DNA of 18,131 bases from Kiloniellaceae bacterium (GTDB taxonomy: Bacteria > Pseudomonadota > Alphaproteobacteria > Kiloniellales > Kiloniellaceae): the NCBI GenBank assembly GCA_028280915.1, contig JANQKX010000354.1, positions 1-18,131 on the forward strand, read 5' to 3'. A program made the position numbers and the translations under genes. The stretch's first letter is position 1. Each line of letters starts with the position of its first letter. A model generated the notes under the pieces. That model saw only the letters and a list, made by a program, of their open reading frames with translations. It made no database searches and was not told the origin of the DNA. Below are positions 6,792 to 13,503 of the stretch, piece by piece.

Positions 6792-8237
6792 TTATCCGCG
6801 CCAGAACGAGGGAGACAGCAAAATCAAAACGGTAAAAAGCTCCAGCCGCCCCAGCAACATGCCCAAACAGAGCAACAGCTTGGAGGAATCGGGCAGCGGC
6901 GCGAAAGTGCCCGCCGGGCCGATGACATCGCCGAAGCCCGGCCCCACGTTGGCGATGGCCGTGGCGCTGCCCGACACCGCGGTGACAAAATCGGCCCCCG
7001 TCAGGCCCAGCCCGATGGCCAGGAGGGAAAAGCTGGTGACGTAGAGGAAAAAGAAGCCCATTACCGAGGCCGACACGGATTCCGGAATGGGACGCTTATT
7101 GTAATAGGGGAAAAACACGCCGTGGGGCTGGGTCAAGCGGCGCATCTGGGCACGGGCCGTGGCGTAGAGCACTTGCAGGCGGAAGATTTTGAGGCCGCAG
7201 GTGGTCGAGCCGGCGCAGCCCCCCACGAACATCAGGGAAAACAACAGCGCCAGGACAAAACCGCCCCATTGGCCGAAATCGGCGGTGGAAAAGCCGCTGC
7301 CGGTCATCAACGACACCACGTTAAAGGCGGCATAGCGGAAGGCGTCGTGCAGGTCCATGGTGTGCTGGTGCCACAGCCAAAAGGCCGTGGCCAAGACCGC
7401 CGCCACCACGATGGCGAAAAACAGCTGCACCTGGCTGTCCCGCGCCAGGGACAGCACGTCGCCGCGCACCGCTCTCAGATAAAGCACGAAGGGCAGGCTG
7501 CCCAAGATCATGAACAGGGTCATGGCCCAGTCGATGCCCGCGGACTCAAAATACCCCACCGAGGCGTCGTGGGTGGAAAAGCCACCCGTGGCGATGGAGG
7601 TCATGGCATGGGTCAGGGCATCGAAGCCGTCCATGCCCAAGGCCCAGAGCAGGAAGGCCGCGCCGGCGGTCATGAAGACGTAGATGATCGAGATACCGCC
7701 GGCGATCTGTGCCGCCCGGGGCAGGACCTTGTCGGCCTCGAAGGCTTCGACGCGGAACATCTGCATGCCGCCCACCTGCAGGATCGGCAGCACCGCGATA
7801 GCCATGACGATGATGCCGATGCCGCCCAGCCATTGCAGGATGGCCCGCCACAGAAGAATACCCGGCGGCGCATGGTCCAGGCCGACGATGATGGTGGAGC
7901 CCGTGGTGGTCACACCGGACATGGATTCAAAAAAGGAATCCACGAAGCTGAGCTCCAGCTCCGAGAAATGAAACGGCAGGGCGCCGCAGGTCGCGGTGAC
8001 CAACCAGGCCAGGTTGGTCATCAAAAAGGCCTGACGCAGGGAAAAGCTGCGCAGGCTGGTGCGGGTGGTCAGCGCCATGGCAACGCCGATGAACAAGGTC
8101 ACCCCGGAAGCGGCGGCAAAAACCTGCCAGTCCGGATGCCCGATGGCCGCGTCCACCACCGCCGGGATAAACATGGCCACGGCCAGGATCGACATCAAAA
8201 TGCCGGTGATAAAGACGACCGGGCGCAGCTCGATCAT
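6792..8237 (-). CDS. trkH: Trk-type potassium uptake membrane subunit TrkH
   Basis: Inner-membrane K+ translocating subunit that normally works with the cytoplasmic NAD-binding protein TrkA, which is not encoded here. It is 481 residues long with roughly ten or more hydrophobic segments plus pore helices. The four selectivity-filter loops of the superfamily are visible: TTTGS around residue 110-114, ATGGFS at 216-221, TGSGFS at 312-317 and NVGPGF at 430-435. The intramembrane-loop region FVGGCAGSTTCGLKIFR (337-353) and the late GRLE motif (463-466) are also typical of TrkH/TrkG. The ATG at 8237 has only a weak upstream purine stretch. argE follows directly on the same strand. That pairing has no obvious functional logic and may be a simple read-through arrangement. 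Confidence 0.95.
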   Translation of the reverse strand: MIELRPVVFITGILMSILAVAMFIPAVVDAAIGHPDWQVFAAASGVTLFIGVAMALTTRTSLRSFSLRQAFLMTNLAWLVTATCGALPFHFSELELSFVDSFFESMSGVTTTGSTIIVGLDHAPPGILLWRAILQWLGGIGIIVMAIAVLPILQVGGMQMFRVEAFEADKVLPRAAQIAGGISIIYVFMTAGAAFLLWALGMDGFDALTHAMTSIATGGFSTHDASVGYFESAGIDWAMTLFMILGSLPFVLYLRAVRGDVLSLARDSQVQLFFAIVVAAVLATAFWLWHQHTMDLHDAFRYAAFNVVSLMTGSGFSTADFGQWGGFVLALLFSLMFVGGCAGSTTCGLKIFRLQVLYATARAQMRRLTQPHGVFFPYYNKRPIPESVSASVMGFFFLYVTSFSLLAIGLGLTGADFVTAVSGSATAIANVGPGFGDVIGPAGTFAPLPDSSKLLLCLGMLLGRLELFTVLILLSPSFWRG

Positions 8238-8370
8238 AAGGGGCTCACCGCCACGGCAGGATCAGCCCCCGCCCCTGGGCCAGGTATCAAATAGGCAAGG
8301 ACTCCCATCGGCCAATCGGGTCCCGGACCGTTCCCCATTCCGTCCTCTCCTGCGCTCCGCCATCGGCGGG

Positions 8371-8392
8371 AAAACGCGCGCGCTCCGCGCGC
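8371..8392 (-). terminator. Possible terminator downstream of folE
   Basis: Read on the minus strand, GCGCGC pairs with GCGCGC around a 3-base loop (8378-8383 with 8387-8392), and a TTTT (8371-8374) follows three bases later. It lies about 50 bp after the folE stop and before trkH. The simple GC alternation makes the pairing easy by chance, and the T-run is short. Confidence 0.35.
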
Positions 8393-8440
8393 CGACTGTC
8401 ATGGCTGCCTTATCACAACCGCGGCGCGGACAGCAAAACT

Positions 8441-9151
8441 TTATGAGCCGGCCGCCAGGCTCAAGGAACCCTGCGCCCCGATCAGCGCCAGGAATTCCCG
8501 CCGGGTGGAGGCATCGCTGCGGAAGCGGCCCAGCATGCGGCTGGTGACCATGGATGTGCCCGGTTTGTGTACGCCCCGCGTGGTCATGCATTGGTGAGAG
8601 GCCTCAACCACCACCGCCACGCCCTTGGGCTGCAGGATATCGTCAATGGCCGCCGCGATTTGCACTGTCATCTTTTCTTGAATCTGCAGCCGGCGGGCAT
8701 AGGCGTCCACCACGCGGGCCAGCTTGGAGATGCCCACCACCCGGTTCTTTGGCAAATAGGCCACGTGGGCCCGGCCGATGATCGGCACCATGTGGTGCTC
8801 GCAGTGGGATTCGAAGCGGATGTCCCGCAGGAGCACCATCTCGTCGTAGCCCTCCACCTCTTCAAAAGTTCGGCTCAAGAGGTCCACGGGATCGATCTGG
8901 TAGCCGGCGAAAAACTGCTCGTAGGACCGCACCACCCGGTCGGGCGTCCCCAGCAAGCCTTCCCGCTCCGGATCGTCGCCGGCCCAGCGCAGCAGGGTCT
9001 CCACCGCCGCCAAGGCCTCCGCCCGGCTCGGCCGCCCCGTCTTCGGGGACTGCGGGGCCTGCGAGGTCTGCGGGGCCTCCCCCTCGACAACGTCCAGGCC
9101 GTCGCTCTGGCGCGCCAATTCGGGAGGAGACATTTTTGGTTCAACGTTCAT
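8441..9151 (-). CDS. folE: GTP cyclohydrolase I
   Basis: Homodecameric cytoplasmic enzyme that converts GTP to 7,8-dihydroneopterin triphosphate, the first step to folates and, in some bacteria, queuosine precursors. The zinc ligands are Cys117 and His120 in SHCEHH plus Cys188 in HQCMTTRG; His119 is the catalytic histidine. GTP-binding segments (FESHCEHH, VVGISKLAR, RLQIQEKMT) are intact, so this is the zinc-dependent type I form. The ATG at 9151 has AAGGA eight bases upstream. The first 40 residues are a disordered Gln/Pro/Ser/Glu-rich tail with a QTSQAPQSP repeat, making the protein 236 residues rather than about 190-220. A second ATG at residue 7 could also serve. It follows apaG by 45 bp on the same strand. 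Confidence 0.95.
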   Translation of the reverse strand: MNVEPKMSPPELARQSDGLDVVEGEAPQTSQAPQSPKTGRPSRAEALAAVETLLRWAGDDPEREGLLGTPDRVVRSYEQFFAGYQIDPVDLLSRTFEEVEGYDEMVLLRDIRFESHCEHHMVPIIGRAHVAYLPKNRVVGISKLARVVDAYARRLQIQEKMTVQIAAAIDDILQPKGVAVVVEASHQCMTTRGVHKPGTSMVTSRMLGRFRSDASTRREFLALIGAQGSLSLAAGS

Positions 9152-9196
9152 GATAGAATCCTTGCTGCGCGCCGCCCGGCGCGGCTGTAATTGCCG

Positions 9197-9589
9197 TTAA
9201 TTCAGCTGCTTGGGCTGATAGGGACTGTCGAGGGAAAACGCCGGTACCGCCACATCGAAACGGCGCCCGCTGGCGCTCTGCATCTCGTAGCTGCCCACCA
9301 TGATGCCCGACGGGGTGGCGAGCGGCGTGCCGCTGGTATATTCGAAGGACTCGCCCGGCGCCAGGCGGGGCTGTTCGCCCACCACGCCGGGGCCGCGCAC
9401 CTCTTGCACCCGGCCCAGGGAATCGGTGATCTGCCAGTGCCGATTGAGTAACTGCACCTCTTCCTGCCCCAGATTGCTGATCTCCACCTCATAGGCCCAA
9501 ACATAGTGGTTATCCGCCGGCGCCGACTGGTCGTCCAGGTAGGTGGGCTTGACCGTGACGCGTATGGCCTGGGTCGTCTCGCTGTACAT
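9197..9589 (-). CDS. apaG: ApaG family protein
   Basis: Small beta-sandwich (fibronectin type III-like) ApaG domain protein of 130 residues, the normal family length. The exact role in bacteria is unsettled; links to Co2+/Mg2+ homeostasis and pyrophosphate-containing ligands have been proposed for the family. Hallmarks are the Y-x-(F/W)-AYEVEISN strand around 29-38, QLLNRHWQITD, VRGPGVVGEQPRLAPGESF and the closing GSYEM segment. I start at the ATG at 9589 (MYSETTQAIRVTV), as is usual for ApaG, with a weak AGG upstream. The frame is open for 54 more codons, but that stretch is a Lys/Arg-rich low-complexity sequence. folE follows after 45 bp and is probably in the same unit. Confidence 0.9.
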   Translation of the reverse strand: MYSETTQAIRVTVKPTYLDDQSAPADNHYVWAYEVEISNLGQEEVQLLNRHWQITDSLGRVQEVRGPGVVGEQPRLAPGESFEYTSGTPLATPSGIMVGSYEMQSASGRRFDVAVPAFSLDSPYQPKQLN

Positions 9590-9964
9590 CTTCGACCTAT
9601 CCTTTTTTCCGGCCTTTTTTGCGGGCCGTTCCTTTGTTCCGAGCCGTTGTTTGGGCCGCTGTTTGGACCTTTGCGAGGGGCCAGGGGTTGAGGGAGGCAT
9701 CAAGACCGCCAATCCGTTCGGTGGACCGCCGATCCCCCTTCCATTCAACACAGTTTATGCCCAGCTGCGAGGATTTCAACGCCGTTGAGCGCCGCCGGGC
9801 CCGGCCCACCCGCGCCACGGTCTCTTCCCCAAGGGCCTATCTAGCCCCTTTGCCCTGGTAAAGTAAAGAAAGTCAGGCGATTTTGGCGGGACGGAGCGCC
9901 GCAGCGCCGCCATCAGCTTTCCTCTTGCCAAGCCCCTTCCAAAACCCTAGCTTTCCCCCTAAGG
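9590..9964. other. Non-coding gap between apaG and tRNA-Gly
   Basis: About 375 bp separate these divergent units. Near apaG (9590-9680) the minus strand is a degenerate purine-rich repeat of CGG plus A-run units, which reads as a basic low-complexity tail if translated in the apaG frame. A perfect 12-bp palindrome GCCGGGCCCGGC lies at 9794-9805. I see no other credible gene; the small open frames on either strand look like high-GC by-products. The right end carries the candidate tRNA promoter. Confidence 0.55.
9925..9953 (+). promoter_or_regulatory. Candidate promoter of the tRNA-Gly gene
   Basis: TTGCCA at 9925-9930 matches the -35 consensus at 5 of 6 bases. After a 17-bp spacer comes TAGCTT at 9948-9953, a weak -10. 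Start of transcription would fall near 9960, about five bases before the mature tRNA, which is a usual layout for tRNA genes. Confidence 0.4.
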
Positions 9965-10039
9965 GCGGGCGTAGTTCAGAGGTAGAACGTCAGCTTCCCA
10001 AGCTGAATGTCGTGGGTTCGATTCCCATCGCCCGCTCCA
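9965..10039 (+). tRNA. tRNA-Gly(CCC)
   Basis: A full cloverleaf can be drawn. The acceptor stem GCGGGCG (9965-9971) pairs with CGCCCGC (10029-10035). The D-stem is GTTC/GAAC. The anticodon stem is TCAGC/GCTGA with loop TTCCCAA, giving anticodon CCC (reads GGG glycine codons). The T-arm GTGGG/CCCAT has one G-T wobble and the loop TTCGATT. The discriminator base is T and CCA is encoded (10037-10039). Total length is 75 nt. No duplicated 3' end was seen elsewhere in the window, so there is no sign of an integrated element using it. Confidence 0.96.
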
Positions 10040-10180
10040 GATTTTTCATAAAAATATAAACGGAAACAATGCGGTAGATGGCTTGCATACCCCGCGATAT
10101 CGCCGCGCCCGGACGATTGGCTCAATGATGTTTATCGCGACCTTTGGTGCGGTCGGGTGTCGAGTTAATAGGGCTTGATT
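10040..10180. other. Gap between tRNA-Gly and the convergent hypothetical gene
   Basis: Directly after the tRNA is an AT-rich dyad, ATTTTT/AAAAAT, that could help end transcription but lacks a GC stem. The rest of the 141 bp shows no gene or clear signal. Base composition is visibly less GC-rich than in the flanking operons. Confidence 0.4.
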
Positions 10181-11041
10181 CTAGACCTGAGCGAGCTCAC
10201 CGCCGAGAATGTCCGCCAGCATTCCTTGGAAACGCTCAAACCGATCTGCGTGAACTTGCAGCGATGGATCGAGTCTTGCGTTTTCTCTGTAGGTTTCAGC
10301 CTTGCCAACGATCATTTCCAGCCAGTCAGACGCCGTAGGGGGAAAGGGGTTATTGTAGTCCGGCGTGTTGGGCTCGTTGACCCCCGCAAAACGGCCCTGG
10401 TCGTCGACTCTAATGTTGGCGCCAAGCGCCATGGACAAGAACGGCGTTTCCGCCATCATGCGCTCTTTGAAACTCATGCCGTCCGTTATCGCCGCCCAGG
10501 CGTCCTTCACGGATTGGGGTGTATTGGGCGGTGGAAAGTGGAACGCGGTCACGGCGCCCTGGTTGACCAGGCCGTCATTGTTGAGGTCCACGACGGTTTC
10601 AGGGGGGAGAAGAAGGTTCACCGCGCCTTCCGTATCCGTCTGGGTGACCGCTCGTGGCTCACCCAGGCTATGGACCCGTTGCAGGACGCCAAGATCTTCC
10701 TTGGACAGGGAATCGATATATTGAACCGGATTGTTGAAGCCGTCGTTTGAAACGGCATCCTGGAAAATCTCACCGAACCGCTGACGGTCCGCCTCGGAGA
10801 CCTGGCGCGAATTCAAAAGCCTGTTGTCCCCTTGCGTGTACACCGTTCCGGTTTCTTTCAGACGCAACAGAGTTTCCATGACGCCACTTGAGATGAGAGG
10901 CGAACCGGCCGTCAAGGGCGGTGTCGGCGCCTGGTCGGCGGCGGCCTCCTTGATAAACTCAGCTTCCTGAGGCGGCGCCTTTCCCATGGGGGACACGGCT
11001 GGATGAACGAAATGCGTTCCGGCAACACTACTGATGCTCAT
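10181..11041 (-). CDS. Hypothetical protein with an EF-hand-like loop
   Basis: A 286-residue protein that I do not recognise as a named family. AGGAGG lies a few bases before the ATG at 11041, so start and expression are well supported. There is no signal peptide and no membrane segment. The first 50 residues are Ser/Ala/Pro-rich and probably flexible. The central part (about 55-130) looks helical (ETLLRLKE, RQRFGEIFQDAVSND, QYIDSLSKEDLGVLQRVHSL). DLNNDGLVN at residues 152-160 has the D-x-N-x-D-G spacing of EF-hand or dockerin calcium loops. A Pro-rich FPPPNTP link and a further helical half follow. Codons are less GC-biased than in neighbours. The gene stands alone, convergent with the tRNA and downstream of a terminator. 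A soluble calcium-binding or scaffold role is possible, but that is only inference from one motif. Confidence 0.8.
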   Translation of the reverse strand: MSISSVAGTHFVHPAVSPMGKAPPQEAEFIKEAAADQAPTPPLTAGSPLISSGVMETLLRLKETGTVYTQGDNRLLNSRQVSEADRQRFGEIFQDAVSNDGFNNPVQYIDSLSKEDLGVLQRVHSLGEPRAVTQTDTEGAVNLLLPPETVVDLNNDGLVNQGAVTAFHFPPPNTPQSVKDAWAAITDGMSFKERMMAETPFLSMALGANIRVDDQGRFAGVNEPNTPDYNNPFPPTASDWLEMIVGKAETYRENARLDPSLQVHADRFERFQGMLADILGGELAQV

Positions 11042-11096
11042 TGACGACCCCCTCCTGGAAACTGAAACATTAAAGTTGCACGGCTTCTTTTATGAA

Positions 11097-11112
11097 CCGT
11101 TAAGCTAAACGG
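11097..11112. promoter_or_regulatory. Operator-like palindrome upstream of the hypothetical gene
   Basis: CCGTTAAGCTAAACGG is a 16-bp dyad with 7 of 8 base pairs matching and an AGCT centre. It lies about 55-70 bp before the ATG at 11041, with an AT-rich CATAAA on the minus strand just downstream of it. It may bind a repressor or mark the promoter. No known motif was recognised. Confidence 0.3.
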
Positions 11113-11193
11113 GCATTGACCTTGTTGGCTGCGGTTTTTGCATTCCGGTTGGTGCAATCCCTGATTTTACCGTTCCGGGGTTGCTCCAGACAC

Positions 11194-11230
11194 AAAAAGG
11201 GCGGCCGATGGGGTTGCCATCGTGCCGCCC
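11194..11230 (-). terminator. Intrinsic terminator of the dctPQM operon
   Basis: On the minus strand GGGCGGC-A-CGATGG, loop CAACC, CCATCG-GCCGCCC forms a 13-bp stem with a single bulged A (11199-11230). A run of five T follows directly (11194-11198). It is a textbook intrinsic terminator about 160-190 bp after the dctM stop, with two other palindromes in between. Confidence 0.85.
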
Positions 11231-11231
11231 T

Positions 11232-11293
11232 TAGAGCGGCTCTCAGATCAATTGGAATCGTTTTACGATCCAATTGGCCTGAGAGCCGCTCTA
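11232..11293. repeat. 62-bp near-perfect palindrome
   Basis: The outer arms TAGAGCGGCTCTCAG (11232-11246) and CTGAGAGCCGCTCTA (11279-11293) are exact reverse complements. After a 2-base mismatch the pairing continues through CAATTGG, with a small bulge near the loop around TTTTA. It shares its outermost TAGAGC/GCTCTA with the next palindrome. It looks like a small palindromic repeat of the REP or mini-mobile kind, transcribed in the dctM 3' region. Confidence 0.75.
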
Positions 11294-11306
11294 TATTTTT
11301 ATGAGT

Positions 11307-11358
11307 TAGAGCGAAACAACAGGCCAGGTGCGAACGCACCTGACCTGTGTTTGCTCTA
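11307..11358. repeat. 52-bp palindrome with the same ends
   Basis: TAGAGC at 11307-11312 pairs with GCTCTA at 11353-11358. Inward, AAACA, CAGG and CAGGTGCG find complementary partners with two single-base bulges and one mismatch, closing on an AA loop. It lies 13 bp from the 62-bp palindrome and 31 bp after the dctM stop. The inner sequence is unrelated to its neighbour, so only the termini are shared. Confidence 0.7.
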
Positions 11359-11389
11359 GGAGGCAAGAAAATCCTTTTATATGATCACC

Positions 11390-12763
11390 TCATTTGATGA
11401 TCACCTCTGGGCCCATCAGCGCCGTGGGGATGAAGGTGGACAGCCAGGGGATATAGGTCACCATGATCAGGAAGATGAACATGATGCCCAGCCAAGGCGC
11501 CGCCGCCTTGACCACCCGCATCATGGACATCCCCGCCACCCCCGAGGTGACGAAGAGATTGAGCCCGACCGGTGGCGTGATCATGCCGATTTCCATGTTC
11601 ACCACCATGATGATGCCCAGGTGAATAGGATCGATCCCCAGTTCAATGGCGATGGGAAAGACCAGGGGCGCCACGATGACGATCAGCCCCGAGGGTTCCA
11701 TGAACTGTCCGCCGATCAGCAGGATCACGTTGACGATCACCAGGAACATGATCGGCCCGAAGCCGGCCGCCAGCATGGCGCTGGCGATGGATTGGGGAAT
11801 CTGTTCTTCGGTCAGCACGTGCTTGAGGATCAAGGCATTGGCGATGATGAACAGCAGCATGATGGTGGTCTTGCCCGCCTCGAACAGGGAGTGCTTGGTG
11901 TCCGGGTGAACAAACACGGTCAGCAAGCTTTGCGGCCGGGAGAGGAAGGAATGACGGGTGTCCTCGTCACCCTTGAGCGGCCCCATGTCCTTGTAGATGA
12001 AGTTGGCGATCAAAAAGGCGTAGACCGCGGCCACAGCGGCGGCTTCCGTCGGGGTGAAGATGCCGCCGTAGATGCCCCCCAGGATGATCACGATGAGGAA
12101 CAAGCCCCAGGCGGAATCCTTGGCCGACAGCAAGACCTCGCTCCACCCGGCCCAAGGCTGAGACGGCAGGCCCTTCCACTTGGCATAGATGTAAATGCCC
12201 ACCATGAGCATCAGGCCGGCCAGGATCCCTGGAATGACACCGGCCAGGAACATGCGGCCCACCGAGACGTCCACCGCCGAGGCATAGACCACCATCACGA
12301 TGGAGGGCGGGATCAAGATGCCCAATGTACCCGCGTTACAGATCACGCCGGCGGCGAAGTCCTTGGTGTAGCCCACCTGGCGCATGCCGGCGATGACAAT
12401 GGTGCCGATGGCCACCACCGTCGCCGGGGACGACCCGGAAAGGGCGGCGAACAGCATGCAGGCGAACACCCCGGCGATGGCCAGGCCCCCCTTGAAGTGG
12501 CCGACCATGGCGATGGCAAAACGGATGATCCGACGCGCCACGCCTCCGGTCGACATAAAGGTGGAGGCCAGGATAAAAAACGGAATGGCCAACAGGGTGA
12601 AGTGGCCGGCAAAGGCATTGAACAGGGTCTGGGCGATGGAGCCCAGGGAGCTTTCGGAAAAGACCATCAAAAAGATGATCGAACTGAGCCCCAGGGAAAC
12701 GGCAATCGGCACACCGATCAGGAGGAAACCGATCACCATGGTGAAAAGAAAAATGACATCCAT
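11390..12763 (-). CDS. dctM: TRAP transporter large permease DctM
   Basis: Large membrane subunit of a tripartite ATP-independent periplasmic transporter. It carries the Na+-coupled substrate path in the inner membrane. At 457 residues it is mostly hydrophobic, with about a dozen segments. Family signatures are ALSGSSPATV (107-116), GTLGILIPPS (145-154), GIFTPTEAAA (234-243) and MITPPVGLN (394-402), in the two-fold repeat order expected. A hydrophilic cytoplasm-or-periplasm loop from about 258 to 299 (rich in Lys, Asp and His) is longer than in many DctM proteins. The ATG at 12763 is 3 bp after the dctQ stop. Its ribosome-binding site GGAGG (12772-12776) lies inside the end of dctQ, so translation is coupled. 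Confidence 0.95.
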   Translation of the reverse strand: MDVIFLFTMVIGFLLIGVPIAVSLGLSSIIFLMVFSESSLGSIAQTLFNAFAGHFTLLAIPFFILASTFMSTGGVARRIIRFAIAMVGHFKGGLAIAGVFACMLFAALSGSSPATVVAIGTIVIAGMRQVGYTKDFAAGVICNAGTLGILIPPSIVMVVYASAVDVSVGRMFLAGVIPGILAGLMLMVGIYIYAKWKGLPSQPWAGWSEVLLSAKDSAWGLFLIVIILGGIYGGIFTPTEAAAVAAVYAFLIANFIYKDMGPLKGDEDTRHSFLSRPQSLLTVFVHPDTKHSLFEAGKTTIMLLFIIANALILKHVLTEEQIPQSIASAMLAAGFGPIMFLVIVNVILLIGGQFMEPSGLIVIVAPLVFPIAIELGIDPIHLGIIMVVNMEIGMITPPVGLNLFVTSGVAGMSMMRVVKAAAPWLGIMFIFLIMVTYIPWLSTFIPTALMGPEVIIK

Positions 12764-12766
12764 GGC

Positions 12767-13420
12767 TTAGTCCTCCCGATCCGCTTTGGCGGACGCTTCC
12801 TCGACCAATTCCTCGGCCTCGTGGCTGGCAATGATCATATCCGTCTCGCCACGCAGGATTTGCCAGGCAAGCTGTATGAAGCGATAGGTCAGAAGGGCCA
12901 TGCCGATGGGCAGGGCGGCGTAGGGAATGAGGCGCGGGATCTTCTCGTAGGCCTCGCCTTGGTTGATGGAATCCTCCAGAAAACGCAGAAAGCCAATCAT
13001 GGGGATGTCGTTGACCTCGTACCACGCTTGGTCCTTCAGGGTGCCGTCGAGCATGGGCAGGGCGGCAAAGGGCGCCCAATAGTTCCAGGAACCGATCAGC
13101 AAGAGCACGCTAAAGGCCAAACAGGCCGCCACGGCGATGATCGCCAGAATACGGCGCAAGCCCGGCGAGACCATTTGCAGGATCACGTCCACCCCCAAAT
13201 GGCTGCGGGTTTTCACGCAATAAGAAGCGCCGATCAGAACCAGCCAGGCGAACAGGAACACCGTGGTTTCCAGAGCCCAGAGAATATTGGCGTTGAACAC
13301 ATAACGGGCCACCACGTTGGCAAAGGTGATGATCGTCATGGCGCCGAGAAAAAGGGCGATAAGGGTTTCCTCAATGGTGTTGATAAACTGGGAAAACCCG
13401 GACTTGGCTTTGTACTGCAT
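12767..13420 (-). CDS. dctQ: TRAP transporter small permease DctQ
   Basis: Small membrane subunit that pairs with DctM and docks the binding protein. Four transmembrane segments are visible at about 18-38, 48-68, 91-112 and 162-186. The RSHLGVDVI motif (72-80), typical of DctQ, follows the second. At 217 residues it is longer than many DctQ proteins because of a loop of about 50 residues between segments three and four (113-161) and an acidic C-terminal tail (HEAEELVEEAS). A strong GGGAGG precedes the ATG at 13420. It is separated from dctP by 83 bp containing a stable hairpin, and from dctM by 3 bp. Confidence 0.92.
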   Translation of the reverse strand: MQYKAKSGFSQFINTIEETLIALFLGAMTIITFANVVARYVFNANILWALETTVFLFAWLVLIGASYCVKTRSHLGVDVILQMVSPGLRRILAIIAVAACLAFSVLLLIGSWNYWAPFAALPMLDGTLKDQAWYEVNDIPMIGFLRFLEDSINQGEAYEKIPRLIPYAALPIGMALLTYRFIQLAWQILRGETDMIIASHEAEELVEEASAKADRED

Positions 13421-13463
13421 GGTCCCCCTCCCAAAGGTTACAAGCCGTCCAAAACGCCGTGCT

Positions 13464-13487
13464 GCCAGCCCCCGGGAAGGGGCTGGC
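13464..13487 (-). promoter_or_regulatory. Hairpin between dctP and dctQ
   Basis: GCCAGCCCC (13464-13472) and GGGGCTGGC (13479-13487) form a perfect 9-bp stem with a 6-base loop. In the direction of transcription it comes 17 bp after the dctP stop and is not followed at once by a T-run, so it is more likely a partial terminator or an mRNA-stability stem. Such stems commonly let the binding protein be made in excess of the permease. On the plus strand T-runs do follow, but no gene there needs ending. Confidence 0.6.
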
Positions 13488-13503
13488 GCACATTTTTGTT
13501 TTT

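Larger units (their letters stand above)
11042..11389. other. Gene-free region between dctM and the hypothetical gene
   Basis: About 350 bp carry, from right to left, two palindromes, the dctPQM terminator, and then a 150-bp AT-richer stretch that must hold the promoter of the minus-strand hypothetical gene. No credible open frame was found. The stretch 11113-11193 shows nothing that I recognise. Confidence 0.6.

Noticed and set aside
7122..8294. 390-codon plus-strand frame opposite trkH
   Set aside because: Antisense shadow of a membrane-protein gene; the product is Gly/His/Gln-rich and lacks any ribosome-binding site of note.
9965..11041. tRNA-Gly followed by a low-GC hypothetical gene as a possible genomic island
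   Set aside because: No integrase, no repeated tRNA 3' end and no phage genes were found; one atypical gene alone does not make an island.
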